A DNA stretch of 64,000 bases from Acheta domesticus (Eukaryota > Arthropoda > Insecta > Orthoptera > Gryllidae): NCBI GenBank assembly GCA_031308135.1, contig JAHLJT010000631.1:194484685-194548684 (forward strand). The letters are read 5' to 3'. Position 1 is the stretch's first letter. Each line of letters begins with the position of its first letter. The notes under the pieces are model-generated. The model saw only the letters and a program-made list of their open reading frames with translations. It ran no database searches and was not told the origin of the DNA. The translations under genes were made by a program, and so were the position numbers. Positions 25,305 to 36,409 of the stretch are shown here, piece by piece.

Positions 25305-25860
25305 CTTAAATTATCTCGCGCGTTCCAATTAGTTGCACTGTTAACTTAAAAATGTTTTCCTGCTCCACCTTGTCGAACTTGTCAATCGTTCAAGTCGTTT
25401 AATATATACGCGCACCTCTCATTTAATGCTACAATATTTTATTATTTTTACGGGTAAATTATTAATATTAGTTATAGTTAAGGAAGTTAGTAAACCTGAA
25501 AAAAATCTACAAATTAACATTAACTTTTCATATCCCTTATCTGCTCCGTAATGCCTCTGCGCATGTGGCATACGGTGCACGTGCCTCCCCCTCCCGTACG
25601 CAATTGCAGCTGCGGATAATCCTCTGGCAAAGACCGACCGCCTGCGTCGCCCCTGCCCCTCCCCTCAATTCATCCCTCCCCACCCTCGCCCCTCCTCCTC
25701 CTCTGGGTGAGGCGTGCAGAGCAATGTGTTTCCCATTCAGAGCTTCCGCAACGTCTGTTCATTTGTGTTGATGAGCCACGAGGTTCCTGTCAAGGTCCTC
25801 GGAGTAGTTGTGGGGGGGTTGAACTCAAATACATACTTCGATTTAAACATAGCTGCACTT
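25305..25860. other. AT-rich stretch with short C-rich patch
   Basis: A C-rich patch at 25555-25720 (CTCCCCACCCTCGCCCC) resembles weaker versions of the GC islands. No gene was recognised. Confidence 0.45.
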
Positions 25861-25862
25861 CA

Positions 25863-25988
25863 AGGTCACGAGCTGGAAGGATAGACGAACACTATCGTCC
25901 AATCGGGAGCTTCGTTAGGACTTACATTTTTGGTATTGGAGCTCCCGATTGGGTAACGATGTCCCCTTTTTCTTCCAACTCATGACCT
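25863..25988. repeat. 126-bp imperfect hairpin
   Basis: The left arm 25863-25911 (starting AGGTCACGAGCTGGAAG and ending CCAATCGGGAGCT) and the right arm 25940-25988 (starting AGCTCCCGATTGG and ending CAACTCATGACCT) pair with two short internal bulges around a 28-nt loop. It may be a very short MITE or a transcribed hairpin. No second copy is present in the window. Confidence 0.7.
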
Positions 25989-25994
25989 CTGCAC

Positions 25995-26800
25995 ACTAAA
26001 AAAGTTGTGATGCTCATTTACACGAAAGGCAATGTAACTGGATATATTATCCACCATGTAAAGCTTTCAGTAACAATTGTGTATTACCAAAACCCGCCGT
26101 AAATAGCCTTGATTAGATATTTGACAACGTGTCTTAAAATATTCTGGTGAGAAATAGCCAATATAATGGTTTTGAAACTTACCTTTTAAAGAATAAATTG
26201 TTGGGTAATTGAGGCACTCGAGATATGTTTACGGAAAAATAATTTAGAATGAGCACATAGACCGACATTTTCATGTGCCTTAAATTTCAGCATGATTCAA
26301 GAAAATACACTAATTGCCAGAAAATAATCCATGTGAGGTTTGGATACGTAGCCAAAATGCCTAAAACAAGTGTCAGAAATGGTCTACTTTATTAAACATG
26401 TGTAAGCTGTGTTCTGAACCTTGTGCACTGATCTACAGCTTTCCATGGTTTCTTCGATTAATCAATACACAGCTCAGCATGGATTTCTATGTCTAACAAT
26501 GAATAACGGTTTCTAAATGGAATTTTTCTGTAGAATTCAAAATTGCGAGCCGTTTCTTTCTATCACGTCAGGTTTTCTAGTAATTGTATTTTTTATAAAT
26601 ATGTTTAAGGATTTCACAATAATATGGTGTTTTGATTCAGTCTCTTCATATACTTGAATTTGTTTCAGAAATTCGTTGTAATATGATATTTTGTTTAATA
26701 AACATGACAATATATTGTGATAGTTTAAGGAAGTCACAGTACGATAGTGTTTTGTTTCTGATTGCAGAAGTAGTGAAGTCGATCATAAAAGTGTTGTGAT
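25995..26800. other. AT-rich stretch upstream of the ZAD-like pseudogene
   Basis: Nothing was recognised except that the final 60 bases lead into the start codon at 26819 and may belong to the same repeat unit. Confidence 0.4.
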
Positions 26801-26818
26801 CGTAGTAGTCCAATAATC

Positions 26819-28198
26819 ATGGCATTGCATGGTGGTTTAAATAGCGTTGATGTATTATGTTATATTTGTGGGACACATGTTGTGCTTAAACAACAAAGAA
26901 ATATCACAGAATTCGTTAAGATGTGTATCTTGCTTATTTTTGGCATCAAGCTTAGTGACCAATATAAAGCTTTCGCCCCGCATATTGTGTGTAGCACATG
27001 TATGGAAGGTTTAAGTTCATGGGTGAATGGCAAGAAAAAAGAGCATGCCCTTTGCCATATCCATGGGCTGGAAGGAACCGTTGGATCACATTGATGACTT
27101 CTATTTTTGTCGAGTTAAACTTTATTGTTATTGCGCAAGGAATAAGAAAAGTATCCCAATCTACGATCTTCAATGAGATCTGTGCCTCTTGACCTTACTC
27201 TATCCATACCCTCCCCACCAGTATCACATCATTCAACAAGCACTTATTCAGATAGTGAAAAAGATGCTACACCACATTCAGATAATGATGACTTACAGCT
27301 CAGTGTTAGTACCATTCACCAGAGTTATTATACCTCTTAAGTCACCTCTTAATGACTTGATCCGTGAACTGAACTTATTCAAAGGAGCTGCAAAAGTGTT
27401 AGGTTCAAGACTTAAATCCACAACTTTGCTTCCATCTGGGACTACTTTTGCAAGGTACAGAAAAAGCGAACAGGATATTGTATGTTTCTTCTCTGAACAT
27501 GAGTCGATGGTGTACTGCTGTGATATACCAGTATTGTGTAGCGTCGTCGCGCTGAAACGGTGACTACCTGCGGCCGATGGCAGGATGTTAAACAAAGGGC
27601 GCAGAAGATGACGCATTGGGAATTTCTGCCTAGTGCGGATACGGCGAAGTAGGGCGGAGGCAATGGGGGCGGCGAAGAGCATGTATAACGGCACGAGAGC
27701 AATGCCTCCGTCTTCCTGTTTGTTAGCAGCGTCGGCGTGCAGTTGTGCGTAAGTTGGTGCGAGTGGCGTACGTGGGCAAGGGACCGGCAATTCATTGTCG
27801 TGACGAGTGAGACATGCATTAGGTCTCATATGTAGAGCGGTGTGGTAGCCGTTCGATTAAATCCCTCCTAATAGTGGGATCTGTTTAGTTAGTTAATTGT
27901 AAGCCGTGAAATTTTTATTTATGAGTACGGTCTAGTTTATAAATAAACTCACAGTTCTTACAACCCACTGCCGTCTGTGTTTTGATTACACCCGTATGAC
28001 ACCACAATTGGTTGGGTGGCTCGGTGTGACTACCAGGCCTCTCAGTGTAGACTTTTTATTGAGTCCTCGCAGTTAAGTTTAAAAGGTGTCTTACTTTACA
28101 GTGAAAATCACCTTAGGTCTATTCCTGTTGCCCATAGAGGTCGGACAGTTAATATGATGGTCGACTATCGTTGGTCTTTGAAAAGAGAGAAGTTGTAA
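26819..28198 (+). pseudogene. decayed ZAD-like gene of a repeat-associated arthropod family, split by an LTR
   Basis: The first 91 codons (26819-27091) have a C-x2-C pair at residues 14 and 17 and a second C-x2-C at 58 and 61, the spacing expected of a ZAD-type zinc-binding domain, with the motifs QQRNITEFVK and FAPHIVCSTC. The frame is then lost. Downstream pieces remain in shifted frames: WKEPLDHIDDFYFC-like near 27070-27105, LNDLIRELNLFKGAAKVLGS at about 27349-27408, and GTTFARYRKSEQDIVCFFSE just after it. The frame breaks at 27537, where an LTR begins, and resumes at about 28040 with CRLFIESSQLSLKGVLLYSE. From memory, these pieces occur in this order in a hypothetical protein family that is multicopy in many arthropod genomes. 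Its function is unknown to me. At least one frameshift, several stops and the insertion make this copy non-functional. Confidence 0.75.
27537..28006 (+). mobile_element. solo LTR (Mag/gypsy-like termini) inside the ZAD-like pseudogene
   Basis: It starts TGTAGCGTCGTCGCG and ends CCCGTATGACACCACA. The ends form the imperfect inverted pair TGTAGCGTC / GACACCACA, as in TG...CA retrotransposon LTRs. An AATAAA signal lies at about 27941 in the plus orientation. About 34 bases after the 3' end (ATTGGTTGGGTGGCTCGG...) resemble a degenerate primer-binding region and leader, so a little internal sequence may have survived before the host pseudogene resumes. The 470-bp length is normal for such LTRs. 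No clean target duplication was found. Confidence 0.65.
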
Positions 28199-28199
28199 A

Positions 28200-28500
28200 G
28201 TGGCTAAACGCATAAAATTTCTTCCTTAGGCAGTTGAAACTTGAATGCATTACTTAGTAGTTAATTTTCCATTGTGTATTGTCATTATTGACAGTTCTGA
28301 ACCAATTTGTAAGAAATGATATGTTTGACAACATTTGATGTATAACTAAAAATGTATGTGAAATCATTAATTATTGTCCTCACTTTCATGAAAATGTGAC
28401 GTGATGGCGAGAAACTGATAGTATATTCGCTTTCAGCGCCTCAAAATTATGATAAAACGTTATTCAAAACCAAAACATCGTTTAAAAAAAATTCAAATGC
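28200..28500. other. short AT-rich interval, nothing recognised
   Basis: It lies between the ZAD-like pseudogene and the 5'-truncated SINE copy. Confidence 0.5.
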
Positions 28501-28504
28501 AGAG

Positions 28505-28635
28505 CTGTGATAGTTGGCGAATGCTAGAGCAATACTCACAGAAATAGGCTGTGGGGGAGCGTACGACATTTTGTTTCCCTTTCCGCTTGAATACCCTCAA
28601 CTTACTTATGCATACTTACACATACATGTACTGTA
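28505..28635 (+). mobile_element. SINE family A, copy 3, left half
   Basis: GGCGAATGCTAGAGCAATAC, GCGTACGACATTTTG and TTTCCCTTTCCGC match the middle of the plus-strand SINE copies (compare 45050-45125). The copy is 5'-truncated and stops at TA 28634-28635, where the foldback element begins. It resumes at 32203. Confidence 0.7.
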
Positions 28636-30007
28636 CAAGTGTCCCACCAACTTTGGACCACCCCCATAACTTCTAAACGGTTCAGGATACCCAAATGCAG
28701 TTTTCGCTTAACAATACGGGATCATGGGGCAAGTAACATGCCGTAGAGAAATTGTCTATAATATTTTTAGTTTTATAAGAATTTAATCATCTTTGATTTT
28801 TTAAATAGAACTATATATTTCTTTCACTACCAATGGATAGACCATGAAAAGAGGAATAAAAAGATGTATCATATGCTAGTATTTTAGTAGTAATTTGAGT
28901 ATAAGATTAGATTTTCTTATATATGATTTTTATGTAAACGGTCCTTTCCTGTAGGAGCCTTGCAACAGTCGCGTTTGCTGAAAGTGGCCTTCTCGGCGTC
29001 GAGACTGTTTCGTGGAGACCGGGAGTGTGAGAAGGGTGGCCGTGAAGGATAGGGGCGTAACTACAGCAATTCACGGTCTTGTCACGAAGATCATATGAAC
29101 AAACATCATTATTAACGATCAGAATGAGAGACTTTTTTCCATTTGTTCATCTGAATTGAATTTTTCTTCTACTTAAATTCCAAAGCAAGGATCATCGAAA
29201 AGAACAAAATACAACTAATTTGTAGCGGAAGGTCGATAATAATAAAGGTCCTTTTCAAACTTACAAAAATAGAAAAACCGAACTAAGTGTGTTATGGCAG
29301 AAACAAGCTGTCATTTTAAAACATGGGAAGGGAATGAAAGCTTAAAGATTATTATTGTAATATCTTGACTAATTCATCAAATAATAGATAGAGATTTTCT
29401 TTTATTATTTACTCTTAATAAACGCCTTTTTTAAACACTACCAAAAGAACAAAGTAATACAAATTTTGAAACACTCTTGACAAACTGGCGTGTAAATTAG
29501 CACCAATACACATCTGCAGTCACGACTACTAATACTGATTGGAGAGTTTCTCACTCCATAACAGCACGTGCTGCTTCAAACTGAAAAGTCCACGGCAGAA
29601 GATGGAAATGTACTGTTTTCTTTTCCATTTATGAACCCGCCGTAGAGCTATGGTTGCGAAGTGAACGAATGATCATCTTAATTAAAAATTAAATTTGCCT
29701 ACGAAGAGACGGTGATTGGATTCTTGTCAAGTTTGAAAATGATATTTATTATTAAAGAAGACAAGTGAAAGGCAGATAAATCAATGGAAAAATCTCATTC
29801 TGATCGTTAAAATTGGTGTTTCTTAATGTGACCTTTCTGTCAAGACATTGGATTGCTGTAGTTAGGCCTGTTATCCCCCATTGCCACCCCTCTCAGTCTC
29901 CCCTCTTCACGCAAGAGTCTTGACGCCGCGAAGGCCATTTTGCCCGAAGTCGTGAGTTGCAGGGGCTGCGACATGAAATGTTGTCCGTTTAATTCAAAAT
30001 TACATTT

Positions 30008-31911
30008 GAGGCGGTTAGAACCAAAGGGGTGTAAGTGACAAAATTGAGAAATATAAGGTATCTCACTCACTTTGAAGCATGAAGTGGATTGTGTTTGTAG
30101 GCAAAGGCATGCAAGATCATTCATTGATTTGGGCTGCGTTTTAATGGTGTTTCTGAAAACTACTTAACAAAACGTTAAGCATTTGGCGGCAAAGGGATGT
30201 AAGTGAAGTTGCACCTCTTTAGCGCGAAGGAGCTTCACACTTTTCGTGGCGTGTCTTTAGCTATATTACTTAAAGTGTTATTTTTGTACATTTACAATGG
30301 ACGTTAGTGATGAGTTTGACAAAGAGGAAAATAGTGATGAAACAGGAAGCAGAAGTACTGATACATAAGGTAATATTACTTAATTTTGTACCCGAAAGAA
30401 TCTGATTCTGAATGTAACCTTTCTCTTTTCCCGTCATGTATATTATGATTGTTCATGTTATCAAATGCCAAATGAGGAATTAATAGTGTTTTATTTTACA
30501 CGTAGATTCAGCAGATGGTAGTAATAAGGAGGTACTTATAAGAAGACTTGCAAGAGATAGAAAGAAGTAAAATAAATAAAGAATATCATTTGCGACAGGT
30601 AGAGAAAGCCAGAACAGCGAAAAGTAATGCTAAACAACTGGCAAAAGAGAACCCTACAAGAGTTAAAGCGATATGTTTTGATTTGCAGGAAACATTACCT
30701 ACACCTATGTTAACAAGTAGTACAGTCTATTACCTTCGACAGTTATGGACGTACAATTTCGCCATTCACGATCGTGCTAACGACAGTTCTACAATGTGTA
30801 TGTGGCTCGAAGGAGAAGCCTTAAGGGGATCTCAAGAATTTGGGTCTTGTTTAGTTACGTGTGTACAGCAACTTCCTGCTTCTACAAATCATCTAGTCGC
30901 TTTTAGTGATAATGCTGCAGGACAAAAAAAATAAAAATATCTGTTCTGGATGTTCTTATTACAAAATACATCTCTACAAACTGTGGGTAGCAAGTTCCTG
31001 GTTTCTGGGGAAATCTATATGGAATGTGATCAAGACTTCGGCCAAATTGAAAAGGCTGAGAAATATCAGCAGTATGTGTTTATACCACATGACTGGGTTA
31101 AGGTTGTGACAAGTTCCAGCCGAAAGTTAAGTGCCAAACGTATATCAACCGATGATTTTGTATCAATACAATCTATGAATGATCTCGTCAAAGACAACGT
31201 TACAGGGATGCGCTATATTCAATGGTTTTGTCTAGAAAAGGATCATCCACACACACTTTATTAAGAGAATACTCTAAACGAAGACATACAGTTTGAATCA
31301 GTCAACCTCAGGAAAACCGAGAAAGGACGGCCACGTTCATCCACATATTTTGTTACTGTATGAATCATCGCTTGCAATAGCAAATGCAAAATATTAGAAT
31401 CTACAGCAGTGTCTTCAGTTTATACCTCCTGTCCACCATCAGTTTTACAGGGATCAAAAACACACACTCCAGAAACAAATTGCTTCAAGATGCCATTGAA
31501 GAGCCCAGTGCAGATAGTGACGAAGACACAACATTGAAGTCAGAATGAATTACTTGTGAAATTATTATTACTATTTATTGTCATTATACTGGTTCTGAAT
31601 GTAAAAACGGTATTTTTCAGTTCACTTCCAATCTAATACGCACATAGAAAAAACGGATGTAAGTGTCACATTTGGTGGCAAATGGGTGTAAGTACACGTA
31701 AGCATTTTGGAAAAAGATCCTATTTCAATATGTATTAAACAAAATCCATAGAAATTGTAAATATAAGTTCGTTAATAACTAACAGAAAGAATATATTACT
31801 TTAGAAATGCTTCTAGAACACTTCAGAATTTTCATTTTGATCCAAACTTTAAGGCCCATTTTCTATAAACTACTTTTTTGTCACTTACACCATTTTGGTT
31901 CTAACCGCCTC
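30008..31911 (+). mobile_element. DNA transposon, 1.9 kb, nested in the foldback's right arm
   Basis: The terminal inverted repeats are about 38 bp: GAGGCGGTTAGAACCAAAGG at 30008 and, as reverse complement, GAGGCGGTTAGAACCAAAAT ending at 31911; both continue with GGTGTAAGTGACAAAA. Its insertion separates two adjacent parts of the foldback arm. The motif GGRTGTAAGT recurs near both ends (about 30027, 30190, 31653, 31684, and in the right TIR), as subterminal binding-site repeats do in many DNA transposons. It carries a broken transposase gene. No target duplication could be read with confidence. Confidence 0.8.
30298..31365 (+). pseudogene. broken transposase gene (RNase H/DDE-like, RQLWTYNF family)
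   Basis: A short acidic opening frame at 30298-30369 (MDVSDEFDKEE...) ends at TAA beside a possible GT donor; an AG acceptor lies near 30504. The main frame (30548-30931) has an acidic-motif strand (ICFDLQETLPTP), then YYLRQLWTYNFAIHD, EALRGSQEFGSC and VAFSDNAAGQKK. It then shifts by one base to continue at 30950-31263 with SKFLVSGEIYMECDQDFG, YVFIPHDWVKV and GMRYIQWFCLEK. After a stop, VNLRKTEKGRPRSST remains at about 31299-31343. From memory these motifs occur in this order in a widespread transposase-like family in insects. The D of FDLQ and the D of SDNAAGQ are candidate catalytic acids. The usual cysteine-rich N-terminal half is missing, and at least one frameshift and one internal stop break the gene. 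Confidence 0.75.
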
Positions 31912-32202
31912 ATATCAGAAAGTCCCATTTTATACTCAAATTACTACTAAAATACTAGCATATGATACATCATTTTATTCCTCTTTCCATGATTTATTGG
32001 TTGCTGGCAAGAAAAATATATCGTTTCATTTAAAAAAATCAAAGATGATTAAATTTTCTCGAAAACTAAAAATGATATAGACAATTTCTCTACGGTATGT
32101 TACTTGCCCCATGATTCCGCATTATTCAGCGAAAACTGCATTTCGATATCCTGAACTGTTTAAAAAGTTATGAGGTTGATCCATAGTTGGTGGGACCCCC
32201 TG

Positions 32203-32460
32203 TATATGCCGTGAGACCAGTCAAGTGCTTAGCGCTTGTCCCGGTTGTGGCGGGGTCCCGTTTAGGGAAGACTGAGAAGGAAATTCCTGCAAGCCAACTT
32301 ATAGGTCGACACTGGTTCTTACCATCCAGTGTGATAGAAACACTGCCCCCTCCCGCGATTAAACATACACTACTTTAAAAGGACTAATGACCACGTAACC
32401 CGAATTCACGTGCCGAGGAACATCAATTCAGTTCACATCAGTTAATCAATCAATCAATAA
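32203..32460 (+). mobile_element. SINE family A, copy 3, right half
   Basis: It begins with the duplicated TA and continues GCCGTGAGACCAGTCAAGTG and CTTAGCGCTTGTCCCGG, then CACTGGTTCTTACCATCCAG, the conserved core of the family. It ends with GGACTAATGACCACGTAACC and an AATCAATCAATCAATAAAA tail. Together with 28505-28635 it makes one SINE interrupted by the 3.6-kb foldback. Confidence 0.75.
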
Positions 32461-32464
32461 AAAA

Positions 32465-33764
32465 ACACACTCGTATTATTTTACTGGACATGGTAGATAT
32501 CATTGTCCAAATTAGGGAGGTCAATTTTTAACTACACACGAATACAAATATCTCTATTTATGAGAATCTGACCTTGATGTATCGTTGTTATGATAATCTG
32601 CCTTCTTTGCATTCACTCCGTCAAGCAACAAAAATGTCACATTTATTGTCGTAATGGTGGCGTTTCATTTCGGATTCATTCCTTACAACCGACTCATTAA
32701 TTTAAGGCTCTCGAGATTCTCCTGGCGCCTCCCTCGCTCATAATGCTACACAGATTTCTTTGCCTGTTTTTTGTCGCCGGTGCCTGACTTCTATCGGCAG
32801 TCGTCGTAATGTTTTCCTACTGTCGAGATGTCAACTCTAATGCTTCAGTAAGTCCTTTATCTTTCCCGTAAGCTGCTCCCCAAAGCTTTACTGTCACTTT
32901 GCAAAACGCAGGGTTGCCATCGCCATTGCCGACGCCTTCATCGTTTCACGTGGGCCCCCTTGTCTCGTGACCAACTGCCATCTTCAATCATCTACACCCT
33001 CTGTCTCTTGACGTGGTGCTCTGCCCTACAGATTTGCCCTGGATCTCCATGACGTTCAAACGTGTTTTTCCCGTCCGCAAACGTACAAATCCTTCTGTGT
33101 TGATTAATGTGGATCGTAACCGGTTACATGCGCTCGTTTATTAGTTTAGAGAGTGGTTGAGAGAGATAAATGTGTTTTTTGGAAATGATGCTCTGATTTA
33201 TTATAAGACCTTATTTGCATGAACACGTGGAAAGAATGTTCCATTTTATTCAAGTACAAAACCGACAACTGTTACAAAAGTCACATAAATATATTGAAAT
33301 TTGTGAATATAATGTTGCATTTGAAAATCAATTAAAATTCAAACTGAAAGTTGCTCATGAAATTAATACTGGGTAATAATGTTTACATAAACCATGTAGT
33401 TTTCCATGAACACATTCATATACATTAGAATATCAAATCATTGGTAAGATTTAATTTAATTCTTTTCCAATACGATACAAATCTTATAATATGCATCAAA
33501 GCGTTAGTGTTTGTTTCTTCTTTCAGAAAAAATATTTTCATCAGCTTCTTTTAGTTAGTAGATTTAAACAGGTGAAAATCAAACAAAATTTAAGACTAAA
33601 TGTGGGGTATTTCTTATGTTTTATAGTTGGAGTTATCTTATTTTACACTGTACCCCGATTTCCACGTACGTTGGCAATTTCCGATTTACATGACGGTTGA
33701 AACTTGCTACTTCTAAGTTAAATCAACACAGTTTATTTTAACAGATATTAAGGGAATGACCGTC
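32465..33764. other. AT-rich stretch, nothing recognised
   Basis: A slightly GC-richer part at 32695-33070 has no recognised coding or repeat structure. A 69-codon frame at 33491-33700 is unsupported. Confidence 0.45.
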
Positions 33765-33776
33765 TATGTTACCATT

Positions 33777-34426
33777 TTTTAAAAATTTTATTTCTTCTTG
33801 TTCGGCATTTCTGCCTTTCAAGGGCGTTTACATACGATTACATAACGTTTTAGGATGAACCATCCTCAGGTCTGTCAATATTCTTTCTGTAAAAGTTTGT
33901 TAGAAAAAAAAAGAGTTGGTGTTGTTGTGTGTGCGAGGGTGTAAGAGAGAGAGAGAGTATCAGTTTATATTTTCAGTTACTTAGGGAGGCTTGAAAATGT
34001 CTTTAGCGTAGCGTGAATGAATTCTCTGTGGTTGGCTGTAATTTTTACCTAAATGGTAAGTTGCTGTAGCTGGGGATTCTGGTAGTAATTCATAGAAGTT
34101 TTTTGAAATTTTGATTATGTAGTCTTCAAAGATTCTAGTTTTAGTTCTCTATGCAGTTGGTCGTTAATTATAAACTACGGAGCTTTGGTTATTTTTCTGA
34201 GACACTTATTTTGGAAAATTTGGAGTTTGTTAATGGGACTGTTGGTTGCTTTTATTCAAACGGGGCTTGCATAGGTTAGCGAGGGTCTAATTACTGATTT
34301 GTAGATTATTTTACCGCATTCTATGTTAAGTGAAGATTTATGATTCAGTAGTGGATAGAGTTTTTTTCATTTTTGTGTATGTTTTGTTTATTGTGTTTGT
34401 GATATGTGCTTTCCAGGTTAATTTGT
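33777..34426 (-). mobile_element. 5'-truncated Jockey-like LINE with 12-bp target duplication
   Basis: On the minus strand the element runs from 34426 to an A-rich tail at about 33777. It is flanked by perfect TATGTTACCATT copies at 33765-33776 and 34427-34438. The coding part (about 34370 to 34000) reads as the C-terminal end of a Jockey-type reverse transcriptase ORF2: LYPLLNHKSSLN, IIYKSVIRPSLTYASPV, INKLQIFQNKCLRKITKAP and LHRELKLESL. Two stops fall where tryptophan is expected (after TYASPV and after KITKAP), consistent with TGG to TGA and TGG to TAG decay. The 3' UTR (about 33880-33785) contains ACCTGAGGATGGTTCATCC and matches the plus-strand fragment at 25198-25301. It is dead on arrival by 5' truncation. 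Confidence 0.9.
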
Positions 34427-34444
34427 TATGTTACCATTACTGTT

Positions 34445-34960
34445 CTTAGCGACTAACGTTCACAGAGATTCAACAACACGGTTTGCCACATCATTGTTGT
34501 AGAGAAGGTCTCACAATGTACTACGCCACAGTCTGAGAATCTTATCAACTCACCAGTCACTATGCTCATTTCCCAGCCGCAAACTTACGACGTGAAAACA
34601 TCTCGCCGAGGCAGGTACGAGCCGCCGGCTGATCGTGTGACAAGCACTCGTTAGGGAGAATGGGTTCGGGGAAGACATGAGAGGAAAGGGAGGGGCGGCT
34701 ATTAGTGCGGGCCGCGCCGTCGAGAGGAGAAATTTGATCCCGCGCGCGCACTCGGCAAGGAGCGCGGGGCCCCGGCGCAGCCACAGTGGTCCGACATCCC
34801 CAGAGCCCTCGTACCAAAGAATAATAAATAAATCATATATAAACAACACAAATTAAATGCAAAAAAATGCAAGTAGAAAAGTAAAAAATGATGACAAAAA
34901 TGAAAATAAAAAAAAATTAAGAAAAAAATTAATATGTGAAAGCATAAGATTTACGATATA
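34445..34960. other. CpG-rich island with AT-rich right flank
   Basis: 34590-34800 is CpG-dense (GCGGGCCGCGCCGTCGAG, CGCGCGCGCACTCGG), then falls abruptly into A-rich sequence at about 34815. The antisense frames over the island are unrecognised. Confidence 0.5.
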
Positions 34961-34964
34961 CGAT

Positions 34965-35490
34965 TGCTTGATTGTAAGTGATTACAGGGGCGTCAACTGC
35001 TAAGTTCATTATTCCCGTACGTGTAGTGCATGCTTCTGCTCAGGGTTGTGGCGACGATCTTGCCTCACCGGATGGCGAGATCCGGCGCCAACTTACAGTC
35101 AGCTAGCGAAGTTTTCCAGAATCTGGTTCTCCCACGAGCGGGGCACTACCCCAGCCAGGACAAGCTCTAAGCTCCCGACCAGTCTCCAGGCAGAGGTGGT
35201 AATGTGCATGTGTGTGTGTATGTAAGGGACAAGGAAGAGGAAGGGAAACATCCCGCGGTCCGAGGCCGATTTGTTAGCGTAATGCTCCGGTATTCGCCTG
35301 GTATTGATCGAAGAAACCACGAAAAATTATCGATCAGAGCAGCTGACCGTTAGTTATCCTCCAGACAGCAACAGAACACGACCTAGCTATCTGCCCAGTG
35401 AGGAAAATCCAATCCTGCCACTGTCGAGACACGAACCTCAGTAGCTCCCGGACATAGGTACTTCAGTGACATTGATTCCCTGAGCCACCT
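34965..35490 (-). mobile_element. tRNA-headed SINE, family A, copy 4 (near full length, minus strand)
   Basis: The reverse complement gives the head GAGGTTCGTGTCTCGACAG (B box, about 35420-35440), then TAGCTAGGTCGTGTTCTGTT and CTTCCTCTTCCTTGTCCC. The core AGACTGGTCGGGAGCTTAGA and GGCGCCGGATCTCGCCATCC (35070-35090) follow, and the tail GAACTTAGCAGTTGACGCC sits at about 34985-35010. Order and spacing match copy 2 at 15815-16338. Confidence 0.85.
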
Positions 35491-35494
35491 CTTT

Positions 35495-36405
35495 CGGTAT
35501 ATATAAATATGTATTTATCACTAACTCACTCGTATTTGTCCATCTGTTATCATCATTCCCTCTTATTTTATCCTTACTCTGTATTTGTTCACACATCAAA
35601 AGACAATGGCAAAATACCACTGTATTCACTGGCCTAGGAAACTTTAGGGCATTAAGTAGTAAGGTTCCTTCTGGAATACGCCCGGAAATGAGTGGTTCTC
35701 TTAGTTGGAACAACCCTCCTTCTTTGCGTGACGAATTTTCTGAATATTACAGCTTGTACAGCGAACGCATTTGTGGGTAATGTGTTGTTATTTCTAAAAT
35801 TGAATTTCTTGGCATTGACTTTACCGATTCCGCCGACCAGTCTGTTGTGGGAATTCCGAAGTTAAATAACGAATTTCGGATAAATTGTTCTTCTTTGCTA
35901 ATAAATATCGCCGTCCACTTTAAGATAAGATATTGACAATAGGCCTGCCCCCTGCGGCACGGTGCGATCACTATTAATCAAAATGATATCAGATGAAAGT
36001 ATCATTATATAACCGGCGGATGTGTTCTTTAAAGAACACCATTGAGAAGTAAAAATAATTGAGGATCAAGTTTACTCTAAAATATTGGTAACACTTTCGT
36101 GATAATGAATTGATTGTTTTATACGAAAACCTATAAATTGATTGCCATAAAACTATCGAATGTGTCAATATCATGTGCACAAAATTAATTTTTAACGATA
36201 AATTTGTAAATAATAAATGCAACTAATAATTTAAAAAATTCAAAAATAATACAACACTTGAAAAGTTTTTACATTAGTTTTATTATGATGTAAATGCGAT
36301 TGAAAATTTCGCTACTGTTTCGGAATCTTCCAAGATGCTTTAAGTTATGATAAAGTTTTCCAAAATCAGGTTATATTTTGAGTTACAAAAAACATAGTGA
36401 TAACT
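35495..36405. other. AT-rich stretch, nothing recognised
   Basis: Three antisense small frames are unsupported. No inverted or direct repeats were seen. Confidence 0.5.
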
Positions 36406-36409
36406 AGGT

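Larger units (their letters stand above)
28636..32202. mobile_element. foldback-type DNA element with about 600-bp inverted repeats, TA target site
   Basis: The outer ends are CAAGTGTCCCACCAACTTTG and the reverse complement of CCATAGTTGGTGGGACCCCCTG (TIR CARGKGGTCCCACCAACTWTG). They are flanked by TA on both sides (28634-28635 and 32203-32204). The left arm runs from 28636 to about 29275. The right arm is split: its outer part is 31912-32202 and its inner part is about 29680-30007. Matching landmarks are GGATCATGGGGCAAGTAACA, GATACATCAT.TTTATTCCTC, AAGTGGCCTTCTCGGCGTCG and TTAACGATCAGAATGAGA. Without the inserted 1,904-bp transposon the element is about 1,660 bp with a loop of about 400 bp. 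No coding sequence belongs to the foldback itself. The TA site and CAGGG-like end suggest mobilisation by a Tc1/mariner-type transposase (inference). Confidence 0.8.
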
